From contig JAAAXO010000416.1 in NCBI GenBank assembly GCA_011799875.1, positions 62,001 to 126,000 of the forward strand: a DNA stretch of 64,000 nt, in the 5' to 3' direction. Position numbers and translations under genes: made by a program. The notes under the pieces were generated by a model. It was given only the letters and a program-made list of their open reading frames with translations, was not told where the DNA came from and made no database searches. The number at the start of each line of letters is the position of its first letter. Position 1 is the first letter of the stretch. This DNA is from Thinopyrum elongatum (Eukaryota > Streptophyta > Magnoliopsida > Poales > Poaceae). Shown piece after piece: positions 21,813-31,394 of this stretch.

Positions 21813-24800
21813 ATGGCTGTGGAAAATTGGAAAATTAGCCTGTCCTATGAAGATGAGAATCATCAGCATAAAGTTCTTGAAGGATTAATGGACAGAACAA
21901 ATATCTCCTATTATGAGTTAGTCAAATTGATCGAAGAAGTTGGCTTCTCGCCGGCATATGATTTTTTGTATTACAGGAAGAAATACCCGCGTGGCAGAGG
22001 CTACCTGGTACGCATTGATAATGACATTCATGTGAGCAAAATGATATCAGAACATACCAATGAGAAGAAGGTCCAGTTGTATGTGTTCAACGAGGAGGCC
22101 AACATTGATGTTGCTCCATCAGACCCACGGCGTGAGGATGACGGACCGATTACTAGCTTAGAGGAGGAGGGTGTCTTTGATAAAGGAGCAGCAAAAACTA
22201 GGGCGGCCACGTCACAAAGTAATAGCAACCGTAAGCTCAATAACTATTTCCGTTTTTGTAGGAAATTACAGTTTACAAGTGTCGTACATATTTTGCAACA
22301 TGTCATGCTTAGTCTACTTGGTCAAATAAATTAGTATCTATCCTTGTAATTAACAGATTAAATGGTGCATGAATTGATTGACAGGAACGGTGCGTAAATC
22401 AAAAAGGTTGAATGTGGTTCAGAGCTGCGCTGAGTACACCAATGGGGATTGTGACAATAGTGAGCAATCTCCACAGTCACGTGATTCAGTGTCTGAAACA
22501 CAAGAATTGGAGGATAATGAGGATCAAGCTGGTCGTCGAGATGATCGCCTCGACAATATTTCTGGTACAATATTAATTAAGCAGGATCAACAATTCTAAG
22601 TTGGCTTGCACTTACTTAACAAACAAGCTCCATATATATACTTACCCAATTTCCTTTATTAATCCGACAATACAGGGCATGTCAAATCTAAAATGTACTT
22701 TGCTATCATTGGTCTTTGTTCTTGGTCATTCCATCAGTAGCCTTACTTTCCTTACTCACTCAATGCTTTCAAAGCACATAATGTAATATATGTGGCCTTC
22801 AGTTAATTACTATTGTTGTAAACAAATTCCACAGGTGACGGTAAGCGTAGAGGAACATCCTTACCGGCTGTTTGGAACATGCCAGATGGTACGCGGATAG
22901 TTGTAAAATGCAATCATCTTGACCAGCCTATTGGGGACGAAGGTGGAGTCCTCGGGAAATTTCTTGGGACAATAGCTAGACTTGGGGGCTATTGTCCACT
23001 TGACAAAAAGGACTGGCGTAATGTCAAGAAGGATGGTGGGGCTGACACAATACTTCAGTGTGTACAGGTACATTTATGTGACAGAAGAAGAAAATAAATT
23101 ATATTAGCTAGCATATTATTAGTTTGCCTTTGTACATCTGGGCACTATTTTAAATACAATGGTGACCTTGTTGTTTACGCTTATTCATTATTTCCTGAAA
23201 TGCAGACAAAGTTCTTGTACCCTGCTAAGTGTGACAAGTGGATACTAAAAACTACCGGACGAGATTGGAGAAGATTCAAGGCTGGTTTGAAGAAAAATTT
23301 CTTTAATGCAAACAAGAAAAGAAAATATTTGTATAAGCTTTGTCCAGAATATGTGGATAGTGACCAATGGCGTGAACTTGTCAAATTTTGGAAGTCTAAG
23401 GAAGGAACGGTAAGCTCTCTGTCATTTAATTGGACTATGTGTGCTGCTGTTAATTAGTGCATTGACATTATATTTTTATTATAATAGGCAGTAAGTGAGA
23501 AGAACAAAATAAGTCGTACAAAGGTGAAGACAAGTCATACAGCAGGGACAAAGAGTTTTGCTCGTTGGGCTGAGGACTTTGTGAGTAATATATGTTTTTT
23601 CTAAATTTTTACGGCCTTTTCTTTACATGTTAGTGCACTTCTGGTTTTGCAGCGTCAAGAGGACCCTGAAAAGAAACAACCACATAGAGCGATGGTTTAT
23701 TTAGCGACTCACAGAAAACCAAAAAAGGCCATCGATAAAAATAAGCTTGTGGTAGGTTATATACATTCAATTTTTACACAATCAAGTCAACACTGAATCC
23801 AACAAGTAGATTATGCCTTATTCTTCTCTTTCAGGTTGAGCTGGAAAAGGTAGTTACTGAACAACCAGAGTTGGCCCAAAGTGACCAGGGAAGAGTTGCA
23901 TGGAAAGGTGATGCCTTGCACAAAGTTTTGGGGAATGAAAAGCCTGGACAAGTACATGGCATGGGTTTGCTTCCTGTTCCTAACCAAGTTTATCGTCGAA
24001 AACCTCGTTATCTCAAGAACATCAATGTGACTGCAACAAATGGTTCATCACATGATGGAGAGGCTGATGCTAGGGAGGAAATAGCAAAGCTGAAGCAACA
24101 CATAGAACAGAAAGACCAAATCATTGAAGCATTAAGAAACAAAGATGAAGTGTGTGGGACGAACGAAATGGCAACGGTAATTTTTGTTGTTGCATTCATA
24201 TAATTATTTTACTGAAACTTGTTTAATTTCTGTTGTAGGAAAATTTCCCAACTATAGGTAATGGCGAATCTCATCCAGAAGTACTACATAATAATAAAAG
24301 AAAGGTATTGTCAATATATTCGACATGTGTTAGTTCATTTTTAGCTCTCTTTATAAATATTTCATGTTGCAGAGAGTTCATGCCAATGGACCCGATGCAG
24401 AATTCGTAGTGATCAAACCCAGAGATACAACAATGGTAAATTTGTTTATTTATTACTACACTTTATAAGTGTCTAATAACGAATGCCTATTCATGTAAAA
24501 TGCAGAATAAAACTCACCCAAATCGACATGGCTCGCACGAAGATAATGACATTCTGTCAAGCAAACAGGTTAGAATCTTGTTGTTACTCATGCTATAAAG
24601 GATACACTACAACTTATTAATGTACTTACATTGTTGTATAGAAGCATCACCTTGAAAATGAGGGCTGCAATAAATTCTCATATCAAGCACCATCATCACC
24701 AGCCCATCTTGTTTTCGATCCTGTTTTTGATGGAGAGATAATGGTTAACTCCTGAGAAATCTGCTTCCTAGGCAGTGATAGGAAACATTTTCCATATGAA

Positions 24801-25639
24801 TTATTGATGGCGTGATTTGTTATTCACGCACTTTTAGTTAAAATATCAGGTTGTACTAGCGATTTGTCATTCAAGTGCAATCCAATATTGATACTACTGA
24901 CTCATATTTGTATAATGCTGAATGAATGAGTTTCTGCATTTTAAGTTCGATTTGCATGGAATGGACTCTCCTGAGGTTACAAAATGATGTTGGAACATGT
25001 AATATTTGATGAATAAAATGTACTGTGAACTTTGCATTGCAAAATCACAAGGATAAATCATTTTTCCTCTTATGTTTATCTGTAGATGAGAAAGAGCAGG
25101 GAGAATATGGATGGAAATTTGACTAGTGTACACAAACAAAGCACTCAAGAAAAGTCTGTAGTCCATGTGTCCTCTAAGAAGAAACGTAGTCCTTCCATGG
25201 AGGTAACAAAAATAGCGTATTCATACTAGATTCGTGTTCACAAAATTGGTTTTTATTACTGTATATTATAATTTGAACCTCATTTCAGGTTGGCACAAAA
25301 GTGATTCTGAAGTCTTCAGTATATCCAAACAAAAGGCATGTGGCACATGCTAGCATTTTGGGTTGCAATTCAAAAAAAATGGTTGGTGGTGTTGAGCTAG
25401 GTCGGCAGTTCATAGAAGTGCAAGTTGATCAACCTATTAAGGAATGTGAGCTCTTGGTAAGGGAAAGGGAAAATTGTAGGACAATTGGCGATGCTTTCAC
25501 CTCTGGATTAACAATTGCTTGGCCTTCAGCATGTGTATGTCAATGTTTAACTTCTTGGGTTTTGTTAAATTAAATTTACGATATACATAATGTAGTTGTA
25601 ACTGAATTTTTTTTTCAGATTGAGAGGTTTAGTGGTTGA
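21813..25639 (+). CDS. CACTA TNP1-like accessory protein, 14 exons, intact
   Basis: Exons 21813-22230, 22385-22564, 22835-23067, 23206-23409, 23488-23580, 23653-23751, 23835-24176, 24239-24304, 24373-24435, 24506-24568, 24642-24743, 25086-25202, 25289-25534 and 25619-25639 all have GT-AG borders. They give an uninterrupted 748-residue frame; exons 4-14 are all multiples of three. Exon 1 carries a PB1-like N-terminal fold (YDFLYYRKK, GYLVRIDNDIHV). Exons 3-4 resemble the Transposase_24-type region (WNMPDGTRIVV, LGTIARLGGYCP, FKAGLKKNFF). Exon 7 ends in a coiled coil (AREEIAKLKQHIEQKDQIIE). Residues 661-745 match the TNP1/En/Spm C-terminal domain, Transposase_23 (VGTKVILKS, VGGVELGRQF, GLTIAWPSA). 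Such proteins bind the subterminal repeats and aid or regulate the transposase. The ATG lies directly after a leader-intron acceptor. Splice choices between exons 8 and 12 are the least certain. Confidence 0.82.
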
Positions 25640-26049
25640 GTTGATTCGGATGCTTTTGCTTATGAGGAATCGAGATGCAAATATGACATATTGATGCAAG
25701 AAAGATTCGAGGGGCACATTCTAGTGAACATGAATAGGGGTGTCACATGGTTTCAGTGATAGGAAATCTTTCGAATACTATAGTTTACATTAGTGGGTTG
25801 AGAAATGTATTTTTTTTTCTAAAATATGGATCTTCTATATGTTTATTGTTACAAATGCTATGGAATGGCATGGACCATATTGATATTTTATATCCTCGTG
25901 CATATATGCAAGCTTTATGTCCATGGCCTTTTTATATAGTATACACTGTGTGTCGTATGCTTATCGATTTTCACTATGAGGAAGTATAAAAACAAAATTG
26001 TATTGATACAATATTTCATTAAAAATGTTTGCAATAGCACATTGGACTA
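25640..26049 (+). other. 3' untranslated region of the TNP1-like gene
   Basis: This AT-rich sequence without coding signals follows the TNP1 stop and precedes the right subterminal repeats. It is probably the 3' UTR and polyadenylation zone. Confidence 0.5.
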
Positions 26050-26540
26050 ATTATGTCGTGTTACTATAGTTAGGAAAAGGTGTTACTAGGTTGGCTACCA
26101 ATCACCACTACACATGTTACAATATATACAAAAAAAATTGTTACTATTGCGTTGCTACAATAAAGAAAATATGTTGCTGAAATATCAAAACATGTTACAA
26201 AGGCCTATTGTAATTACTACAAATCATTAATAATTGTGTTGCAATTTTGTTAAACCATGTTACTAACCATGTTGCTACACCAGGAAAAACATGTTACAAA
26301 GTGTGTGCCTATAGTTCTCAAAAAGTGTTACCAGGGCCTTCGGTAACACATATGGCTTGTGTTGCAACAATACAATAGTAACACGTTTAAATACATATAG
26401 GAACAACTGTTATGTGCTACAATAGACACCACCTAGTAACATAGCCTACAGGAACACATACAAAAGTGTGTTAATATGCACTTCAGTAACACAATATCTA
26501 AGATGTAGTAGCACATCAACGTGTTACAAGAGATCAATCC
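26050..26540. repeat. CACTA-1 right subterminal repeats
   Basis: More than fifteen copies of GTTAC-containing heptamers (TGTTACA, GTAACAC, TGTTGC variants) fill the right 500 bases in both orientations, mirroring the left end. Variants with a changed base are commoner here than on the left. Confidence 0.75.
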
Positions 26541-26713
26541 TGTAGTAGTGAGCATGCATCTAGAGTATTAAGTTCATAAGAATGGAGTAACGCTTTAAGT
26601 AAGATGACATGATGTAGAGGGATAAAATCAAGAAATATGACATAAACCCCATCTTTTTATCCTTGATGGCAACAATACAATATGCGCCTCGCTACCCCTT
26701 CTGTCACTGGGTG

Positions 26714-27923
26714 AGGACAACGCGAAAAAGGAGTCGACGAAACACAATTCCAGCCGCCGCAAGTTCCAGAACCATGAGATCCAATCTAGACACCATCACG
26801 GAGGGGTTCATCATCCTCATTGGTGCCTCTCCGATGATGCGTGATTAGTTCATCATAGACCTACGGGTCTGCAGGCAGCAGCTAGATGGCTTCTGCTCAA
26901 TTTTTTGATTCTCAATACAATGGTCTCTTGGAGATCTATTTGATGTAACTCTTTTTTGCGGTGTGTTTGTTGGGATCCGATGAATTTTGAGTTTATGATC
27001 AGATCTATATCCATGAATATTATTTGAGTCCTCTTTTGATCTCTTATATGCATGATTATTTATAGCCTCATATTTCTTTTTCAAATCTTTGGTTTAGTTA
27101 GGACAACTAGATCGATTTTTCTTGCCATGGGAAGAGGTGCTTTGTGATGGGTTCGATCATGCGGTGTTCTTTCCTAGTGACAGAAGGGGCAGCAAGACAC
27201 ACATGTATCATTGCTATTAAGGATAACAAGATGGGGGCTATTCCTACATGAATAGATCTCGTCTACATCATGTCATCATTCTTATTGCATTACTCCATTT
27301 TTCGTGAACTTAATACACTAAATGCATGCTGGATAGCGGTCGATGTGTGGATTAATAGTAGGAGATGCAGCAGAAGTCAGTCTACTAATCTTGGATGTGA
27401 TGCCTATATATTGATAATTGCCTTGGATATCGTCATAATTATTCGATCTTCTATCAATTGCCCAACAGTAATTTGTTTACCCACCGTGTGCTATTTCTCG
27501 AGAGAAGCCACTAGTGAAATATACGGGCCCCGGGTCTATTCTTTATCATATTTGCTTTCAGATCCATTTTTATTTTCTTTTATTTTCAGATCTATTATTT
27601 CAAAAACCCAAAAATATCTTGCTGCACTTTTTTATTACTTATTTTATTTCGTGTTTTATCGAGATCTATTTATCCAATCTACACAATTTTTATCCCATCA
27701 ACTTGACAATTTCTAGCGCCGTTACCCGTAGAGGGATTGACAACCCCTCATAAGCGTTGGGTTGCAAGTATTTGTTCTTTATGTGCAGGTATCGTTTACA
27801 TAGTGTTGCTTGGTTCTCCTACTGGATTGATACCTTGGTTTCATAACTGAGGGAAGTACATATCGTAGCTGTGCTGCATCATCCCTTCCTCTTTGGGGTA
27901 ATATCGACGTAGTTCAAGCGACA
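26714..27923 (+). repeat. Truncated LTR B of a Sabrina-related Gypsy subfamily (plus orientation)
   Basis: From GTCGACGAAACACAATTCC (near 26731) to CAAGCGACA (27923) this matches, in inverse orientation, the split LTR of element C (47185-48444). The first 300 or so bases, including the promoter, are missing, and no body follows. At the left it is fused to the truncated LTR of element A near 26713; at the right it abuts array copy 1. It is an LTR remnant left by illegitimate recombination. A primer-site-like AGCGCCGTTACCCG occurs inside the LTR at about 27714. Confidence 0.75.
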
Positions 27924-29052
27924 TCATCAAGCAGGGCAGCACAAGCGCTGCCAGCATCCACCCGCCGATCACCGCTCCCTGCCTTCCGGAAGCCACGTCG
28001 ACGACCCTCCCCGCCGTCGGCCCACTCAGACCCAGATGGGGCCTGAAGGTCCCAGATCTGGGCCGAGCGGGCGCCGCCAGGTCGCGCCGCCGAATCACCC
28101 CACCGCCAACGGCGGCACCGCCCCCCCAGTAGACCGCCTTCCACAACGCTAAAGAGCCCCGCCACCGCCTAGGAGCACCCCGCGGTGCCGCACCTCCCCG
28201 GGCCAGCACGAACTGAGAAGGGAATGGCCAGTAGCTGCCCGGGCCAGGCCCGACGGCGGACGCCAGCGACGGTGGCAAGGAGGGATGGAAGGGGGAGGGC
28301 TCAAGAAGTAGGCGTCGGGGGCGCGGCTGGTCGCCCGCGGGGGTGACGCGGTGGCGACTGAGATTCAAGATAGTCCTATAGGATGTTTTCTACCATATAT
28401 AGAGTAATTTGGAGAAAGTGAGATCAATTGGCCGGCCTATCAATCAATAATAAACCAACTAGTTAACCGATAAGTCAGTAATCAAGACATTCAACTCGGA
28501 GCATGATGAGGTGAATGTTGGTCCGGGCGGATCTGCGGCAAAGATCCCCATTGGAGGGAAGAAGCAAGTGGGGCACCTAAATCCCCACAACCATAAGCAG
28601 AGTAGCACACAAACTGGACTAATAAATTCCCCACTCGAACAAAAAATTAAGAGCACGCACTCTCTACCATGCCAAGCAAGCAAGGACGACGCACAAAATA
28701 ACTAAACTCTGGCGAGAATTGCAGCATAAATGAGCTGGGCGATTGCCTTAATTTATTGGATTCCTGGCCAAATCCCGTAGACAGAGGGAGGGGACGAGAT
28801 CGCCGGCCTAGTGGAGCGGAGGCGGCCTCGAATTGAGAGAGATTTTGGGGTCGATCGGCTGTTCATTCTCCCTTCGACGGGGAATTTAGGCTTTATTAGG
28901 CGACAGATAGCTACTTTGGTTGGGGAGGCGTAACCGGGGAAAGGGAAAGGTGAGCATCAGCATCACCATCGCACTTGCCTAAGTGCGCACGTGGGACGTG
29001 CCGGCCACTCGCTCACATTAAGAAAAGATATATTGGCATGTTATTAGAAATG
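27924..29052. repeat. Array copy 1 (second half of the unit only)
   Basis: It begins inside the unit (AAGCAGGGCAGCAC, equivalent to about base 1113 of copy 2) where it meets LTR fragment B, and runs to the ATG target site of CACTA-2. GC-rich ORFs on both strands are not credible genes. Confidence 0.8.
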
Positions 29053-29089
29053 CACTACTGGAAACAGAGAATTTTCCATCAGTCAGATC

Positions 29090-29325
29090 TTTGCCGTCTA
29101 CTAGCGGACGGCAGAGAAGGACTTTGCCGTCCGCTTCCAAAAAACGGACGACAAAGAACGGACTGACGGCAAAGAGCCTGTTTGCCATCAGCCAATTCTT
29201 TGTCATCCGCTAGCGGACGGCAAATGATTCGGCAAAGAGGTGAGTAGGTCCCAGTGGAGGTCCAAACCCTGACGGCCCACCAGCCCCACCTCTTTGCCAT
29301 CCGCCAGCGGACGGCAAAGATTGAA
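29090..29325. repeat. CACTA-2 left subterminal repeats (TTTGCCGTC/GACGGCAAA)
   Basis: At least eight copies of TTTGCCGTC/TTTGCCATC or the complement are arranged as short palindromes around CCGCTAGCGG and CCGCCAGCGG. The right end (34830-35165) carries the same set, for example TCTTTGCCGTCTGCC and GGCAGACGGCAAA. Confidence 0.8.
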
Positions 29326-29339
29326 CTATGTAACGGCCG

Positions 29340-29815
29340 TTCCCCCGCCTCCTCTCTCTATGTCTTCTCTCTCCCTAACACCCACCGCGCGCCGCCAGTC
29401 AGATCGCCCTCGACCCCCGACCGCACACCACCGCCCCGCACCCCGCCGTCGCCCCCAACCGCCCCCCGTCCCCGACCACACGCCACCCCGGCCCGCCGCC
29501 CACTGCCACCGCCGCTCCGGCCGCCGCCCCGGCACGCCGCTCCCCCCACCCCGCGCGGAACACCGCTCCGGCCCGCCGCCTGGCCCCGATGCCCCGCCAC
29601 TCGGGCCGCTGACGCCCCCCCCCCCCCCCCCCCCGCCGCCCTGACGCCCCGCCTCCTGGCCTCCCCGACGCCCCGCCGCCCCGCGCCCCCCGACGCCCCG
29701 CCGGACCGCCGCCCGGCCTCCCCGAATCTCCGGCCCCCCCGCCGCCCCGACCCGCCGGCGTGGGCCTCCTCCACGTCCCCCACTCCGGTGAGCCCCCTCC
29801 CCCTCTTTTTTTCCA
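29340..29815. other. Proline-codon GC-rich segment with a 20-base C run
   Basis: This is extremely C-rich DNA, open in several frames as Pro/Ala/Arg-rich ORFs on plus and Gly/Arg-rich ORFs on minus. A homopolymer of 20 C spans 29615-29634. It is probably the leader of the TNP1-like gene; no domain supports coding. The C run length may be uncertain in the assembly. Confidence 0.5.
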
Positions 29816-30020
29816 GTTTAGTTTAGTTTATAGTTTAGATTTAGTTTAGGTTTAGTTTAGGTTTTTTTCTTCTATTTTTTTAGGTTTAGGTTTAGATTTA
29901 GTTTTGTTTAGGTTTAGTTTAGTTTAAGTTTAGTTTAGTTTAGTTTAGATTTAGTTTGGTTTAGGTTTAGTTCTCTATTTTTAGGTTTAGGTTTATATTT
30001 AGTTTAGGTTTAGTTAAGAA
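29815..30020. repeat. GTTTA/GGTTTA microsatellite-like tract
   Basis: About 200 bases of irregular GTTTA, GGTTTA and AGTTTAG repeats. Confidence 0.85.
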
Positions 30021-30034
30021 CAAAGATGAAAAAT

Positions 30035-30065
30035 AAAATAAAATAAGAAGTAGAACAAGAGGAAG

Positions 30066-30097
<32 letters not shown>

Positions 30098-30140
30098 GAA
30101 GAAAAGAACAGGAGGAAGAAGAAGAAGAAGAAGTGGAGGT
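30035..30140. repeat. GAA/GAAGAA purine tract
   Basis: An approximately 100-base run of AGAAGA triplets with few interruptions, immediately before the 258-bp array. Confidence 0.85.
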
Positions 30141-30156
30141 TTGGGGTGCGTCGGCG

Positions 30157-31393
30157 CCGACGGAACCGGGTCGAGGTTAGGGGTGCGTCGGCGCCGATGG
30201 AACCTGGTCGAAAATCGAGGTTAGGGGTCGATGGTTTAGGGGTAGATGGTAGAGGATCTTTCGGCCCGAGTGCCGACCGACTGGTGTCGTAGCTTAAGAT
30301 GAGCACGTCCCCGAGCTGAAGGTCATGAGCGTGGGCGAACTGCTTCCATCCATGCACGAATAACGGATGGAAGCAGTTCGCCCGCGCTAATGAGCTTCCG
30401 GGCACGTCCGCATCTTAAGATACGACAACAGCCACACCATGCTCACAGTGAAGGTGTTCGACAGGACCACCGAGGGGCCGAGGGGTCGAGGGTCTAGGGG
30501 TCGATGGTCGAGGATCTTCCGGTCCGAGTGCTGACCGACTGGTGTCGTAGCTTAAGATGAGCACGTCCCCGAGCTGAAGGTCATGAGCGTGGGCGAACTG
30601 CTTCCATCCATGCACGAATAACGGATGGAAGCAGTTCACCCGCGTTGATGACCTTCCGAGCACGTCCGCATCTTAACATATGACAACAGCTGCACCATGC
30701 TCACAGTGAAGGTGTTTGACAGGACCACCGAGGGGGCGAGGGGTCGAGGGTCTAGGGATCCATGGTCGAGGATCTTCTGGTTCGAGTGCTGACCGACTGG
30801 TGTCATAGCTTAAGATGAGCACGTCCCCGAGCTGAAGGTCATCAGCGTGGGCGAACTGCTTCCATCCGTGCACGAATAACGGATGGAAGTAGTTCGCCCG
30901 CGCTGATGACCTTCCGGGCACGTCCGCATCTTAAGATATGACAACAGCCACACCATGCTCACAGTGAAGGTGTTCGACAGGACCACCGAGGGGGCGAGGG
31001 GTGGAGGGTCTAGGGGTCGATGGTCGAGGATCTTCCGGTCCGAGTGCTGACCGACTGGTATCGTAGCTTAAGATGAGCACGTCCCCGAGCTGAAGGTCAT
31101 GAGCGTGGGCGAACTGCTTCCATCCGTGCACGAATAACAGATGGAAGCAGTTCGCCCGCGCTGATGACCATCCGGGCACGTCCGCATCTTAAGATACGAC
31201 AACAGCCGCACCATGCTCACAGTGAAGGTGTTCGATAGGACCACCGAGGGGGCGAGGGGTCAAGGGTCTAGGGGTCGATGCTCGAGGATCTTCCGGTCCG
31301 AGTGCTGACCGACTGGTGTCGTAGCTTAAGACAAGGACATCTCCGAGCTGATGGTCATGAGACTGGGCGAACTGCTTCCATCCGTGCACGAAT
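30157..31393 (-). repeat. 258-bp tandem array of long hairpins with a B3-domain-like fragment
   Basis: Successive units start at 30285, 30543, 30801, 31059 and 31317, an exact 258-base period with no length change. Each of the first four is an imperfect palindrome about 143 bases long: arms of about 65 bases (TGTCGTAGCTTAAGATG outside, GGGCGAACTGCTTCCATCC inside) around a 13-base loop. The fifth has only the left arm. The minus strand reads one frame with a stop per unit, and each open part (82 codons) contains FVHGWKQFAHAHDLQLGDVL followed by ILSYDTSRS, which resembles the C-terminal half of a plant B3 DNA-binding domain (GW-x-x-F, then L-x-x-GD). I infer a captured B3 fragment, duplicated inversely and then amplified. 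It is not a full B3 gene. Confidence 0.75.
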
Positions 31394-31394
31394 A

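Larger units (their letters stand above)
12818..26550. mobile_element. CACTA-1: complete 13.7-kb CACTA transposon with two divergent genes
   Basis: The ends are CACTACTACAGGAATTAGC at 12818 and its imperfect inverse ATCAATCCTGTAGTAGTG ending at 26550. A 3-bp target duplication AGC flanks it (12815-12817 and 26551-26553), and the host LTR sequence joins seamlessly across it. Both ends carry many GTGTTAC/GTAACAC subterminal repeats. Inside are a TNP2 transposase on the minus strand (14872-18461) and a TNP1-like gene on the plus strand (21813-25639), head to head around a GC-rich centre. Both splice to uninterrupted reading frames, so this copy has what a self-sufficient element needs. Confidence 0.92.
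5588..26713 (-). mobile_element. Gypsy LTR retrotransposon A (Sabrina-type), interrupted by CACTA-1
   Basis: Reading on the minus strand: 5' LTR (26713 to 26551, then 12817 to 12267, broken by CACTA-1 and truncated at its outer end), tRNA-Asp primer site (12255-12239), gag-protease (12038-10001), a long non-coding 3' body, polypurine tract, and 3' LTR (7163-5588). Without CACTA-1 and with two full LTRs the element would be about 8.2 kb. No reverse transcriptase, RNase H or integrase is present, so it is a gag-protease-only, non-autonomous element. The LTR text, the tRNA-Asp site and repeats of the polypurine motif in the body agree with what I remember of Triticeae Sabrina; the family name is from memory. 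Confidence 0.8.

Noticed and set aside
29254..29826. 190-codon proline-rich plus ORF at the left of CACTA-2
   Set aside because: It is C-rich low-complexity DNA with a 20-C run, open on both strands, and overlaps subterminal repeats; no domain.
30415..31179. Functional B3 transcription-factor gene
   Set aside because: Only the C-terminal half-motif is present, each unit ends in a stop, and half of each unit is an inverted copy of the other.
30157..31393. CRISPR array
   Set aside because: Units are contiguous without variable spacers, 258 bases long and palindromic, in a plant transposon.
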